The position numbers were made by a program, and so were the translations under genes. The notes under the pieces are model-generated. The model had not been told where the DNA came from and made no database searches. It saw only the letters and a list, made by a program, of their open reading frames with translations. Below, piece after piece: positions 1-9,712 of a stretch of DNA of 64,000 bases. Positions within the stretch are counted from its first letter, which is position 1; every line of letters starts with the position of its first letter. The stretch comes from Ectopseudomonas guguanensis (lineage in GTDB: Bacteria; Pseudomonadota; Gammaproteobacteria; Pseudomonadales; Pseudomonadaceae), in assembly GCF_900104265.1 (NCBI RefSeq), contig NZ_FNJJ01000010.1, forward strand, positions 166,740 through 230,739, read 5' to 3'.

Positions 1-558
1 AAGCGCCTGGTGATCGCCAACGCCTATTTCTTTCCCGGATATCGTGTCCTGCGCGCCTTGCGCAACGCGGCGCAACGCGGCGTGCAGGTCACCCTGATCC
101 TTCAGGGGCAGCCGGACATGCGCTGGGTCCAGGCGTTCTCGCGCCTGCTCTACAACTACCTGCTGCGCCATGGCGTGGTGGTCTACGAATACTGCCAGCG
201 CCCGCTGCACGGCAAGGTGGCGCTGGTGGATGACGAGTGGTCCACGGTGGGTTCGAGCAACCTCGACCCACTGAGCCTGGCGTTGAATCTGGAGGCCAAC
301 CTGGTGATCCGGGACCGAGCCTTCAACCAGTACCTGCATGATCATCTGCTGGAGCTGTCCGCCCAGCACTGCAAGCGCATCGAACTGGAACGGGTGATCC
401 GCGGCTACTGGTGGCGCGCGCCACTGGTATTCCTGTGTTTTCACTTCCTGCGCCGATTCCCGGCCATCGCCGGCTGGCTGCCGGCGCACCGCAAGAACCT
501 GAAACCGCTGGAGCCAGCCGACAAGGCCGGCGGTTATGAAGAAGGAAAAACCGGATGA
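1..558 (+). CDS. clsB: Cardiolipin synthase B-like phospholipase D family protein, 3' part
   Basis: C-terminal 185 residues of a phospholipase D superfamily enzyme; the reading frame is open to the left edge, so the start lies outside. A complete HKD motif is visible (HGKVALVDDEW then GSSNLDP), which is the second catalytic half of cardiolipin synthases. After it comes a basic, hydrophobic tail with a YWWRAPLVFLCFHFLRRF stretch that probably contacts the inner membrane. The family joins phosphatidyl groups to make cardiolipin. The stop overlaps the start of the next gene (ATGA), so the two are probably translationally coupled. ClsB rather than ClsA is an inference from the tail and the neighbour. 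Confidence 0.85.
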   Translation, partial: KRLVIANAYFFPGYRVLRALRNAAQRGVQVTLILQGQPDMRWVQAFSRLLYNYLLRHGVVVYEYCQRPLHGKVALVDDEWSTVGSSNLDPLSLALNLEANLVIRDRAFNQYLHDHLLELSAQHCKRIELERVIRGYWWRAPLVFLCFHFLRRFPAIAGWLPAHRKNLKPLEPADKAGGYEEGKTG

Positions 559-1529
559 ACAGCGCTCAGAACAACCCCTGGATGCGCTGGGGCAAGCGCG
601 CACTCACCCTGTTCTTCCTCCTCGCGGTGCCGGCACTGCTGTACATCCTCGCGCGCAACCTGGAGTGGGCCGAGGTGCGCCAGGCGCTAGGTGCGTACAG
701 CATGCAGACGCTGCTGGTCGGCGCGCTGATCGCCCTCGCCAGTTATCTGACCTTCAGTGCCTACGACTTGCTGGGGCGCCAGTACAGCCGCCACCACCTG
801 CCGGCGCGCCAGGTCGTGCCGGTGGCGATGGTCTGCTACGCCTTCAACCTCAACTTCACCACCTGGATCGGCGGTGTGGCCATGCGTTACCGCCTGTACA
901 TGCGCCTGGGCCTGAGCGCCTCGACAGTGACGCGCATCCTCAGCCTCAGCCTGCTGACCAACTGGACCGGCTACATGGCGCTGGCAGGGGTGATCTTCGC
1001 CCTGCGCCTGGTGCAATTGCCGGACAACTGGGGGCTGGGTGTCACCGGCCTGCAACTGGTCGGCTTTGCCCTGCTGGGGCTGGTCAGCGCCTATATCGGC
1101 ATCTGCGCCTTTTCCAGGCAGCGCGTATGGCACCTGCGTGAACGTTCGATCACCCTGCCCTCGTTGCGCATGGCCGTGCTGCAGCTGTGCCTGGGCGCTG
1201 CCAACTGGTCGCTGATGGCGGCGCTGATCTTCTGGCTGCTGCCCGAGGGGGCGAGCTATACCTCGGTGCTCGGTGTGCTGCTGATCAGTTGCATGGCCGC
1301 GGTGGTGGCGCATATTCCCGCCGGGCTGGGGGTGCTCGAGGCAGTATTTCTCGCCCTGCTGCAGCACCAGTACAGCCAGGCCAGCCTGATCGCCGCCCTG
1401 CTCGCCTACCGCGTGCTCTATTACCTGCTGCCGTTGATGCTGGCCAGCGTCACCTACCTGGTGCTGGAGAAACGCGCAAAAACCCTGCGCAAGCAGGGCG
1501 AGCAACGTATCGAAACCCAGCCCGGCTAG
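555..1529 (+). CDS. YbhN/UPF0104-like integral membrane protein
   Basis: A 324-residue polytopic inner-membrane protein with about eight hydrophobic segments, of the lysylphosphatidylglycerol synthase transmembrane-region family. Visible landmarks are NLEWAEVRQAL after the first segment, a central NWTGYMALAG and a late AHIPAGLGVLEAVF motif typical of this family. No aminoacyl-transferase domain follows, so it is the membrane part only and should not be called MprF. The start overlaps the clsB stop by four bases. The clsB-ybhN pairing is also known in enterobacteria, which suggests a role in phospholipid handling or flipping. The substrate is unknown. Confidence 0.85.
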   Translation: MNSAQNNPWMRWGKRALTLFFLLAVPALLYILARNLEWAEVRQALGAYSMQTLLVGALIALASYLTFSAYDLLGRQYSRHHLPARQVVPVAMVCYAFNLNFTTWIGGVAMRYRLYMRLGLSASTVTRILSLSLLTNWTGYMALAGVIFALRLVQLPDNWGLGVTGLQLVGFALLGLVSAYIGICAFSRQRVWHLRERSITLPSLRMAVLQLCLGAANWSLMAALIFWLLPEGASYTSVLGVLLISCMAAVVAHIPAGLGVLEAVFLALLQHQYSQASLIAALLAYRVLYYLLPLMLASVTYLVLEKRAKTLRKQGEQRIETQPG

Positions 1530-1588
1530 CCGGCCGAGGTGCGCCATGACGACGCCGGGAGCGCCAAGCGCCGCCCGGCGGACGGCGG

Positions 1589-1617
1589 GAACTTGCGAGC
1601 GGATTGCACAGGTCTAT
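1589..1617 (+). promoter_or_regulatory. AlgU-type promoter for the 1649 gene
   Basis: GAACTT at 1589-1594, 18 bases, then TCTAT at 1613-1617. The -35 is a perfect sigma-22 (AlgU) match and the -10 shares the TC. It lies about 35 bases before the start codon. Confidence 0.5.
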
Positions 1618-1648
1618 CTCACATCACTCAGCACAACTGGAGGTAATC

Positions 1649-1870
1649 ATGGCCAAGCCCCTGCACCTGATCAGCTACATCCTCAACAACCAGCCACACA
1701 GCGTCGAGGTCGAATCCGATCGCGAGGAGCTCACCCCGGAGCAGGCGCGCTCCTACCTCAGCGCCCTGCATACCTTCGAATGGCCCAGCCAGTTCACCGA
1801 CGTGCAGGTCACCCGCGTCCTGCATCCGAAGAAAGGCGGCACAACGCCGGCGCACCGCGTGCAGCGCTAA
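1649..1870 (+). CDS. Small conserved hypothetical protein
   Basis: A 73-residue soluble protein with no domain that I can name. The start at 1649 is chosen because GGAGG sits just upstream; an upstream in-frame ATG at 1604 has no such site and would overlap the predicted promoter. The sequence begins MAKPLHLISYILNN, has an acidic middle (ESDREELTPEQAR) and ends in a basic GGTTPAHRVQR tail. It stands alone between ybhN and convergent glgP, and an AlgU-type promoter precedes it. A small stress-induced protein is the best guess. Confidence 0.7.
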   Translation: MAKPLHLISYILNNQPHSVEVESDREELTPEQARSYLSALHTFEWPSQFTDVQVTRVLHPKKGGTTPAHRVQR

Positions 1871-2003
1871 GGCTATGCACGAAACATCGGTGAGGCGCCG
1901 TTGAAAACAGGCGAATGCGAGCCCGGTCCGTTATTCGCCGATTTTTGCGCGGCCGCCGCCATTGCCTGCGCTTCGCCAGACGACTTTGAGCGAAGCCCAG
2001 GCG

Positions 2004-4463
2004 TCAGTCACGCGGCGGCAGCGGTACCTGCCAGATGTCCCGGGCGTATTCGGCGATGGTGCGATCGGATGAGAACCAGCCCATCCGTGCGGTATTGAGC
2101 ACCGCCGAACGCCACCACTGCTCGGGCCGCTGCCAGCGCTGGTCGACCAGGCGCTGGGCTTTCCAGTAGGCGTCGAAGTCGGCGCAGACCATGAAACGGT
2201 CCTCGTACAGCAACGAATCCACCAGGCCCACGTAACGCGACGGGTCGTCCGGCGAGAATACGCCGGCGCGTATGGCGCCCAGGGCAGCCTCCAGCCGCTC
2301 CGAGTCGGTCACCACATCGCCCATCTCCAGGCCGAGACGCTGGCGGGCGGCCACCTGCTGTGCGGTCATGCCGAAGATGAACAGATGATCCTCGCCGACC
2401 CGCTCGCACATCTCCACGTTGGCGCCGTCCAGCGTGCCGATGGTCAGGGCGCCATTGAGGGCGAACTTCATGTTGCTGGTGCCCGAGGCCTCCAGCCCGG
2501 CGGTGGAGATCTGCTCGGAGAGATCGGCCGCGGGGATGATGGTTTCGGCCAGGCTGACGTTGTAGTTGGGAATGAACACCACCTTAAGCAGGCCACGCAC
2601 GGTGGGGTCGTCGTTGATGGTGCGGCTGATGTCGTTGGCCAGCTTGATGATCAGCTTGGCCTGGCGATAGCTGGCTGCGGCCTTGCCGGCGAAGATCTTC
2701 ACCCGTGGCACCCAGTCGGTGGTCGGGTCGTTGCGGATGGCCTGGTACAGCGCCACGGTATGCAGCAGGTTGAGCAACTGGCGCTTGTACTCGTGGATGC
2801 GTTTGACGTGCACGTCGAAGATCGCCGCGGTATCGAGCTGGATACCCAGCGATTGCCGCACCCGCTCGGCCAGCACCTCCTTGTTGCGCTGTCGGCAGCG
2901 CGCGTACTCGTGGCGAAAATCCTCGCGCTCGGCGTAGGGTTCCAGTTCCCTGAGGTGTTCCTCGGGTCGTTGCAGCAGCGCCTCGCCCAGGGCGTCGACC
3001 AGCAGATGGGTGAGCCCCGGATTGATCTGGAACAGCCAGCGGCGGAAGGTCACGCCATTGGTCTTGTTGTTCACTCGGTCGGGGTACAGCCGGTGCAGAT
3101 CGCGGAACACCGTATCGCGCATCAGCCGCGTATGCAGCGCGGAAACCCCGTTGACGCTGTGCGCCCCGAGAAACGCCAGGTTGCCCATGCGCACGCGGCG
3201 GCCGTGGTCTTCCTCGATCAGCGACACCGCGCGCAGCAGGCGAAAATCGTGGATGTCCTTGGCGCGCAGCGCATCGATATGCTCGGCGTTGATCAGATAG
3301 ATGATCTGCAGATGCCTGGGCAGCAGGCGTTCCATCAGCGCCACCGGCCAGGACTCCAGGGCCTCCGGCAGCAGGGTGTGGTTGGTATAGGCGGTGGTCG
3401 CCACGGTCAGGCTCCACGCCTGAGCCCAGGGCATGCGATGTTCGTCGACCAGCAAGCGCATCAGCTCGACCACGGCGATGGCCGGGTGGGTGTCGTTGAG
3501 CTGGATCGCCGCCTGCTGCGGCAGGCTGCGCAGCTCGGCGTGCAGGCGCAGATGGCGATCGAGCAGGTCCTGCAGCGAGGCGGACACCAGGAAGTACTCC
3601 TGGCGCAGGCGCAGCTCCTGGCCGGCCTCGGTGTCGTCGGCCGGGTACAGAACGCGCGAGATGCTTTCGGCGCGCACCTCGCCGGCCACGGCGCCGAAGT
3701 GGTCGCCGGCATTGAAGCGATCCAGCTGCAGGTCCTGCTCGGCGCGTGCGCGCCACAGGCGCAGGGTATTGACCGAGGCGCCGCGCCAGCCCACCACTGG
3801 CGTGTCGTAGGCGATCGCACGCACCGTCTCCTGCGGCTGCCACTGCAGGCGTGGAACACCCGTGCCATCGTCCAGGGTCGTCACCCCGCCGCCGAAGCCG
3901 ATGCGATAGGCCACCTCGGGGCGCTCGAACTCCCAGGGGTTGCCAAAGTCCAGCCAGGTTTCGGTCTGCTCGGCCTGCCAACCGTCGATGATGGCCTGGC
4001 GGAACAGACCATGTTCATAGCGGATACCGTAGCCATGGGCGGCCAGGCGCAGGGTCGCCATGCTTTCCATGAAGCAGGCTGCCAGGCGCCCGAGGCCACC
4101 GTTGCCCAGCGCCGCATCCGGCTCCACCAGGCGGATGCGCTCGAGCTCGACGCCGAGTTCGGCCATGGCCTGCCGGGCCACGTCGAGCAGGCCGAGATTG
4201 CTCAGGTTGTCCAGCAGCAGGCGGCCGATGAGAAATTCCAGGGAGAGGTAGTAGACGCGCTTGGCGCCCTGTCGCTCGACCTGGGCGGAGGACTCCTCCC
4301 AGCGGTCGATCATGTGATCGCGGGTAGCCAGCGCCAGTGCCTCGAACCAGTCATGGTCGTAGGCGGTGGCTGGGTCCTTGCCCACGGCATAGCGCAACTT
4401 GGCCAGGATGGCCGCCTTGAACTGTGCCACGGCACTGTCGGTGTCGCTGTGCGATTCGCTCAT
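2004..4463 (-). CDS. glgP: Glycogen/alpha-glucan phosphorylase
   Basis: An 819-residue enzyme of normal family length. It releases glucose-1-phosphate from non-reducing ends of alpha-1,4-glucan using pyridoxal phosphate. The PLP lysine is in the EASGTSNMKFALNG motif (about K666), and GNGGLGRLAACF near residue 120 is the conserved N-terminal phosphorylase motif. The gene is transcribed alone on the minus strand. The glgE/treS/glgB operon that makes the glucan is 3 kb away, so this is the degradative arm of the same polymer cycle. A candidate AlgU-type promoter lies at 4521-4548, back to back with one for the 4647 operon. Confidence 0.97.
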   Translation of the reverse strand: MSESHSDTDSAVAQFKAAILAKLRYAVGKDPATAYDHDWFEALALATRDHMIDRWEESSAQVERQGAKRVYYLSLEFLIGRLLLDNLSNLGLLDVARQAMAELGVELERIRLVEPDAALGNGGLGRLAACFMESMATLRLAAHGYGIRYEHGLFRQAIIDGWQAEQTETWLDFGNPWEFERPEVAYRIGFGGGVTTLDDGTGVPRLQWQPQETVRAIAYDTPVVGWRGASVNTLRLWRARAEQDLQLDRFNAGDHFGAVAGEVRAESISRVLYPADDTEAGQELRLRQEYFLVSASLQDLLDRHLRLHAELRSLPQQAAIQLNDTHPAIAVVELMRLLVDEHRMPWAQAWSLTVATTAYTNHTLLPEALESWPVALMERLLPRHLQIIYLINAEHIDALRAKDIHDFRLLRAVSLIEEDHGRRVRMGNLAFLGAHSVNGVSALHTRLMRDTVFRDLHRLYPDRVNNKTNGVTFRRWLFQINPGLTHLLVDALGEALLQRPEEHLRELEPYAEREDFRHEYARCRQRNKEVLAERVRQSLGIQLDTAAIFDVHVKRIHEYKRQLLNLLHTVALYQAIRNDPTTDWVPRVKIFAGKAAASYRQAKLIIKLANDISRTINDDPTVRGLLKVVFIPNYNVSLAETIIPAADLSEQISTAGLEASGTSNMKFALNGALTIGTLDGANVEMCERVGEDHLFIFGMTAQQVAARQRLGLEMGDVVTDSERLEAALGAIRAGVFSPDDPSRYVGLVDSLLYEDRFMVCADFDAYWKAQRLVDQRWQRPEQWWRSAVLNTARMGWFSSDRTIAEYARDIWQVPLPPRD

Positions 4464-4520
4464 AACCTGCCCCTCACGCGCGCGTCGTGTTCGTTGCAGC
4501 CGAGGCGTTCGGCTTTACCT

Positions 4521-4548
4521 TTGGGGCCTTCGCAGGGGCAATGAGTTC
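4521..4548 (-). promoter_or_regulatory. AlgU-like promoter for glgP
   Basis: On the minus strand, GAACTC, 17 bases, CCCAA, with a run of A upstream of CCCTGAAC. The -10 is weak. It is divergent from the promoter at 4587, and the two -35 regions form an inverted repeat. Confidence 0.4.
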
Positions 4549-4586
4549 AGGGTTTTTCTGCCCAGCGCCCACTGATCAAAAAGCCT

Positions 4587-4614
4587 GAACTTCGCCTTGC
4601 AGGCCTGCCTCACA
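4587..4614 (+). promoter_or_regulatory. AlgU-type promoter for the 4647-6930 operon
   Basis: GAACTT at 4587-4592, 17 bases, TCACA at 4610-4614, preceded by AAAAAGCCT. The -35 and spacing are perfect for sigma-22. The start codon is 33 bases further on. Confidence 0.55.
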
Positions 4615-4646
4615 ACTCATGAACGCCACTGTCCCAGGAGAACAAC

Positions 4647-5075
4647 ATGCGAGCCATCATTCCCGGTTTGCTGGTCGGCGCACTGGCTGCCGGCGACGCG
4701 CTGGCCGAGGCCTGCCACGTCAGCGCCAGTGCCTCCAGCGAGGCCATCAAGGAAGTCGCCCAGGAGTACTGCTACGAATTCGTCGGAATGGACGACGGTG
4801 CCATCGACTGGTCCTGCCACAACGAAACCGGCGACATGATCAACAGCCAGCAGCGCAAGGTGGCCAGCTGCGCCGAGGCCCACCTGGGTACCTGCGAAGC
4901 GGCGCTGACCCAGGAAACCCTGACCAACCCGCGCTCCGGCGACGATGACCGCGGCGAGCCACGCCCTGCCGTGCCCAACGATGCCAAGGTGCTGACCCAT
5001 TATTACCAGGTCGGCGACCTCAAGCAGGTGCGTATCGACTGCGAAAGTGCCGGCGGCACCTGGCAGGATCGCTGA
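4647..5075 (+). CDS. Secreted cysteine-rich hypothetical protein
   Basis: A 142-residue protein with an N-terminal signal peptide (MRAIIPGLLVGALAAGDALA, probable cut after ALA). The mature part has six cysteines, an even number that suggests three disulfides in the periplasm. The middle is acidic and contains a DDDRGEPRPAVPND linker. The AGGAG site eight bases upstream supports the start. No family is recognised. Its stop TGA overlaps the next ATG, so it is translationally coupled to the DUF3182 gene and is the first gene of a three-gene operon driven from the promoter at 4587. Confidence 0.8.
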   Translation: MRAIIPGLLVGALAAGDALAEACHVSASASSEAIKEVAQEYCYEFVGMDDGAIDWSCHNETGDMINSQQRKVASCAEAHLGTCEAALTQETLTNPRSGDDDRGEPRPAVPNDAKVLTHYYQVGDLKQVRIDCESAGGTWQDR

Positions 5076-6163
5076 TGGCTGGCTACGACGGATTGCTCCT
5101 GCTGCCTGGCACCACGCCGCGCATGGCCCATGAACGCGCGGTGCAGCGCCTGCTCGGTGAGAAGCTGGCGGCGCTGCTCGGCTGCCCCTTCCTCGGTCCG
5201 CGGCAGACGGGCAGCGAGGTGCGTGGCCGCTACTATTTCCTGCCCGAGGACAGCCTGGTCGGCGATACCCGACATCTGGGCATCGAAGGGCCGGATGATT
5301 TCTTCGGTGGCCAGGTCGGGCATGCCTTCATCGCCACCAAGGCGATCAGCCACCCGGCGCTCGACGCCCCTCGCAGGCTGCCTGCCGGCTGGTCGGAGCT
5401 TTTCGCCCGGCAGGTGCAGAGCGTCACGCTGCAGGGCTTCAGCGTGTTCGATCTGGAGGATGCCGGCGAAGCCGGGCAGCGCCTGCTGCGCCAGGGGCCG
5501 GTGCGCCTGAAGCCGGTGGATGGCACCGCTGGCCGTGGCCAGCAGGTGGTGCGTACGCCAGCCGAACTCGACGCTGCGCTGGCGGCGCTCGATGCGCAGC
5601 GTGTGGCCCAGCATGGCCTGGTGCTGGAAGAAGACCTGCAGCAACCCATCACCTACAGCGTTGGCCAGATCCGCGTGGCAGGCACGACCCTGAGCTATCA
5701 CGGCACCCAGCAGCTGACCGATGATGGCCACGGCAATCCGGTCTATGGCGGTTCGCAGCTGACGCTGGTGCGCGGTGACTATCTGGCGCTGATGAGCCTC
5801 GAACTGCCGCGTGCGGTGCGCCTGGCGGTGCAGCAGGCGCGCATCTTCGAACTCGCCGCGCTGGAGGTCTATCCGTCGATCCAGGCCTCGCGGCGCAACT
5901 ACGACGTGGCACTGGGGCTCAATGCCCAGGGGCAGTCGCGCAGCGGCGTGCTGGAGCAGTCCTGGCGCATCGGTGGCGCCAGCGCGGCGGAGATCTTCGC
6001 CCTGGAGGCGTTCATCCAGGACCCGCAGCTGCAAACGCTGCAGGCCGCGACCCATGAACACTATCGCGATGCGCCGCCGCCACCAGGCTCGATCTGCCTG
6101 TACCGCGGCCAGGAAAGCGAGGACGGCCCCATCGCCAAGTACGTCAAGATGGAGCCGTCATGA
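5075..6163 (+). CDS. DUF3182 family, ATP-grasp-like protein
   Basis: A 362-residue cytosolic protein that I place in the DUF3182 family. It has ATP-grasp character: RLKPVDGTAGRGQQVV resembles the lysine plus glycine-rich nucleotide loop, HGLVLEEDL the acidic strand that holds the adenine, and RRNYDVALGLNAQG a late metal- and substrate-binding segment. ATP-grasp enzymes join a carboxylate to an amine or thiol through an acyl phosphate, but no substrate can be inferred. Starts overlap stops on both sides (TGATG at 5073, ATGA at 6160), so it is made together with a secreted protein and an alpha/beta hydrolase. Confidence 0.75.
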   Translation: MAGYDGLLLLPGTTPRMAHERAVQRLLGEKLAALLGCPFLGPRQTGSEVRGRYYFLPEDSLVGDTRHLGIEGPDDFFGGQVGHAFIATKAISHPALDAPRRLPAGWSELFARQVQSVTLQGFSVFDLEDAGEAGQRLLRQGPVRLKPVDGTAGRGQQVVRTPAELDAALAALDAQRVAQHGLVLEEDLQQPITYSVGQIRVAGTTLSYHGTQQLTDDGHGNPVYGGSQLTLVRGDYLALMSLELPRAVRLAVQQARIFELAALEVYPSIQASRRNYDVALGLNAQGQSRSGVLEQSWRIGGASAAEIFALEAFIQDPQLQTLQAATHEHYRDAPPPPGSICLYRGQESEDGPIAKYVKMEPS

Positions 6164-6930
6164 GCGCAAGCAGCCAGAGCATCGACATCCTGGTGGATGA
6201 CCAGCACATCGCCGGCACCCTGGTGACGCCGCCTGACCAGGTCCCCGGGGTGCTCTTCGTCCACGGCTGGGGTGGCAGCCAGCAGCGTGACCTGGCGCGG
6301 GCACGTGGCATCGCCGCGTTGGGCTGCGTATGCCTGACCTTCGATCTGCGCGGGCACGAGCGCAACATCGAGGCGCAGGAGCGCGTTTCGCGCGAGCACA
6401 ACCTGGCCGACATCCTTGCCGCCTACGACCTGCTGGCGGCGCACGAGGCCGTGGACCCCGCCTGTATCGCCGTGATCGGCACCAGCTATGGCGGCTACCT
6501 CGCCACCCTGCTGAGCATGCGCCGCCCGGTGCGCTGGCTGGCCCTGCGCGTGCCGGCGCTGTACTGGGACGAGCAGTGGCAGTTGCCCAAGCGTCAGCTC
6601 GACGTCGCGCGCCTGGCGGTCTATCGCCGCACGCCGCTGCGGGCCGAGGACAACCTGGCGCTGCGGGCCTGCTCGGACTTTCACGGCGATGTGCTGCTGG
6701 TGGAGTCCGAGCATGACGACTTCGTCCCGCACACCACGCTGATGAGCTACCGCAATGCCTTCGACAAGGCCCACTCGCTGACCCATCGCATCATGGCCGG
6801 TGCCGACCATGGCCTCAGCGACGACCGCCACCAGCAGGCCTACACGCGCATCCTGATCGACTGGGTCAGCGAAATGGTGGCAGGCGCGCGGGTCGGCGAC
6901 TACCCGCACCACCTGGTGCGCTATTCCTGA
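6160..6930 (+). CDS. Alpha/beta hydrolase, dienelactone hydrolase-like
   Basis: A 256-residue cytosolic serine hydrolase. The nucleophile elbow is GTSYGG (Ser near residue 108), the oxyanion strand is FVHGWGGSQQ, and the acid and base are probably in HDDFVPH and ADHGLSD. The fold is that of prolyl-oligopeptidase and dienelactone hydrolases, which cut esters or amides. The start overlaps the DUF3182 stop by four bases, so an ATP-dependent ligase-like protein and a hydrolase are co-translated. The substrate is unknown. Confidence 0.8.
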   Translation: MSASSQSIDILVDDQHIAGTLVTPPDQVPGVLFVHGWGGSQQRDLARARGIAALGCVCLTFDLRGHERNIEAQERVSREHNLADILAAYDLLAAHEAVDPACIAVIGTSYGGYLATLLSMRRPVRWLALRVPALYWDEQWQLPKRQLDVARLAVYRRTPLRAEDNLALRACSDFHGDVLLVESEHDDFVPHTTLMSYRNAFDKAHSLTHRIMAGADHGLSDDRHQQAYTRILIDWVSEMVAGARVGDYPHHLVRYS

Positions 6931-6999
6931 ATCGCCGTATCCCTTCGCGGCGTTTCGCCTCGGGCATTGGCCCACTCCACCTGCAAAAGGAGAGCAACG

Positions 7000-7413
7000 A
7001 TGAAAATCAGCAAGATCATGACCCGCAACGTGCGCATGCTCGACCCCGAGCGCAGCATCCGCGAGGCCGCCAGCCTGATGGCCGACATCGACAGTGGCGC
7101 CCTGCTGATCAATGAAGGCGATCGCCTGGTCGGCATCGTCACCGACCGCGACATCGCCATACGCGCGGTCGCCACCGGCCTGGACGGCAACACGCCGGTG
7201 CGCCAGGTGATGAGCAGCAACGTGCTGTACTGCTTCGACGATGAAGATGTCGAACACGTGGCTGCCAACATGGCCGACGTTCGGGTACGTCGGCTGCCCG
7301 TGCTCAATCGCGAGAAGCGCCTGGTGGGCGTGGTATCGCTTGGCAATATCGCCTCCGGCCACAGCCGCATGGCCAACGACACCGTGCTGCGTGGCGTGAC
7401 CTCCGCACACTGA
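7000..7413 (+). CDS. CBS-domain pair protein
   Basis: A 137-residue protein made of two CBS domains and nothing else. The first covers about residues 1-60 (KIMTRNVRMLDPERSIREAA, then GIVTDRDIAIRA), the second about 65-128 (VRQVMSSNVLYCFDDEDVE, then VGVVSLGNIA). Such stand-alone pairs bind adenosine ligands and regulate a partner; the partner here is unknown. The start at 7000 is preferred because AAAAGGAG lies nine bases upstream; the in-frame ATG at 6967 has no site. It is 69 bases after the hydrolase and may be read from the same promoter. Confidence 0.85.
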   Translation: MKISKIMTRNVRMLDPERSIREAASLMADIDSGALLINEGDRLVGIVTDRDIAIRAVATGLDGNTPVRQVMSSNVLYCFDDEDVEHVAANMADVRVRRLPVLNREKRLVGVVSLGNIASGHSRMANDTVLRGVTSAH

Positions 7414-7423
7414 CCCCACCTCT

Positions 7424-7465
7424 GTAGGAGGGGCTTTAGCCGCGATTGGCTGAAGCCCCTCCTAC
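7424..7465. repeat. REP-like palindrome
   Basis: Two 18-base arms (7424-7441 and 7448-7465) match at 17 of 18 positions around a 6-base loop. The GTAGGAG...CTCCTAC ends are those of common Pseudomonas REP elements. It lies between the convergent CBS gene and glgB and may end transcription of both. Confidence 0.75.
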
Positions 7466-7527
7466 CCTGGCGTCCGGCGCCTTGTGGGCCGGAGCAGAAT
7501 CACCACTCCAAGGCACACCTCGCCCTC

Positions 7528-7552
7528 TGTGGGAGGCGCTTCAGCGGCGACG
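7528..7552. repeat. Solitary half REP-like element
   Basis: CTGTGGGAGGCGCTTCAGCGGCGA resembles one arm plus loop of the palindrome at 7424. It directly abuts the glgB stop codon. Confidence 0.4.
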
Positions 7553-7553
7553 C

Positions 7554-9712
7554 TTAATGGGCAGGTCGCAGAATCAGCGCACCCAGCGGCGGCAACTGCA
7601 GATTCAGCGAGTCGGACTGGCCGTGAGCGGCCGTCTGCTCGCTGTGCAACTCGCCCTGGGTGCCGGCGCCGGAGCCACTCCAGCGGCGTTCGTCGGTATT
7701 GAGCAATACCTGCCAGCGGCCGGCATGTGGCACGCCGATGCGGTAACCGTCTAGCACCTGCGGCGTGAAGTTGTGCACCACCAAAAGCGGCGCACTGCCC
7801 TCGCCGCCCTTGCGCAGCCAGGCGAACACGCTGTTGCGCGCGTCATCGCCGATCAGCCATTGAAAGCCGCTGTCCTGATCGTCGAGACGGTGCAGCGCCG
7901 GCTCTTCCCGATACAGGCGATTGAGCTCGCGCAGCAGCGCCTGGGCTGCGGCATGCTCGGGATACTGCAGCAGGTACCAATCCAGCTGCTGATCATGGTT
8001 CCACTCGCGCCACTGGCCGAACTCGCACCCCATGAACAGCAGCTTCTTGCCCGGATGGCTCCACATCAGCGCGAGAAACAGACGCAGGTTGGCGAACTGC
8101 TGCCAGCGATCACCGGGCATGCGCCCGAGCAGCGAGCGCTTGCCGTGCACCACCTCGTCGTGGGAGATCGGCAGGATGAAGCGCTCGGAAAATGCATAGT
8201 GCAGACCGAAGGTGATCTGGTGGTGATGGTGCAGGCGGTACAACGGGTCCTGCTGGATGTAGCTGAGGCTGTCGTTCATCCAGCCCATGTTCCACTTGTG
8301 GCTGAAACCCAGGCCGCCCTGCTGCACCGGGCGGCTGACGCCGGGCCAGGCGGTGGACTCCTCGGCGATCACCAGCGCGCCGGGCACCTCGCTGCGCACC
8401 ACTTCGTTGAGGTGCTGGAGAAACTCGATGGCCTCCAGGTTCTCGCGCCCGCCGTGGCGGTTGGGAATCCACTGCCCGGCTTCACGCGAGTAGTCGCGGT
8501 AGAGCATCGAGGCCACGGCATCCACGCGCAGGCCGTCGACGTGGTACTCGCGCAGCCAGTACAGCGCGCTGGCCAGCATGAAGCCGTGCACCTCGGTGCG
8601 GCCGAGGTTGTAGATGCAGGTGTTCCAGTCCGGGTGGAAACCCTCGAACGGGTGCGCGTACTCGTACAGCGCGGTGCCGTCGAACTCGGCCAGGCCGTGG
8701 GCATCGTTGGGGAAATGCCCCGGCACCCAGTCGAGAATCACGCCGATGCCGGCGCGGTGGCAGCGGTCGACGAAGGCGGCGAAGCGCTGCGGGCTGCCCA
8801 GGCGGGCGGTAGGTGCGAACATCGACAGCGGCTGATAGCCCCAGGAGCCACCGAAGGGGTGCTCCATGATCGGCATCAGCTCGATATGGGTGAAGCCCAG
8901 GTCCTGCACGTAGGGAATCAGGCGCTCGGCCAGCTCGTCCCAGTCCGGCGTCCGGTCGTCCTGCCACTGCCAGGACCCGGCGTGCAGCTCGTAGATCGCC
9001 AGCGGAGCCTGCGGCGCGTGACGCTGCTCGCGCTCGCTCATCCACTGCTGGTCCTGCCAGGCGAAGGCCTCGCCCTGCGGCACCTTCGAGGCGGTGGCCG
9101 GCGGCATCTCGGTGGCCTGCGCCATGGGGTCGGCGCGCAACGGCAGGACGCCATGCGGGCCGAGGATTTCGTACTTGTAGCATTCGCCAGGCTGCAACCG
9201 CGGAATGAACAGTTCCCACACCCCGGCCGGGTAGCGCAGGCGCATAGGGTGGCGGCGGCCGTCCCAGCTGTTGAAGTTGCCGACCACCGAGACGCGCCGC
9301 GCATTGGGCGCCCATACGGCGAAACGCACGCCCGCCACGCCTTCATGCTCCACTGGCGCGGCGCCCAGGCAGCGCCACAGCTGGCGGTGATTGCCCTCGG
9401 CGAACAGGTACAGATCGGTGTCGCCCAGCAGCGGGCCGAAGGCATAGGGGTCTTCGGTTTCCTGCACGCCGCTCGGCCAGTGAATGCGCAGGCAATAGCG
9501 CTGCGCCTGGGGCAACGGCAGTTCGAACAGCCCGTCCGGGTCGCTGCAGTGCATGCGTCCCAGCGGCGAGCCGTCACTGGACAGCAGGTCCACCGCATCG
9601 GCACCTGGCAACCAGGCCCGTACCAGCGTTTCGTCGCCCTGCGCGTGCGGGCCGAGGAAGCTGAACGGATCGCCGTCCTCGGCGCGCTGCAGTCGCTGCA
9701 CTCTGTTCTGAT

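Noticed and set aside
2385..4544. 719-codon plus-strand frame opposite glgP
   Set aside because: Antisense shadow of glgP with His/Gln-rich random-looking protein.
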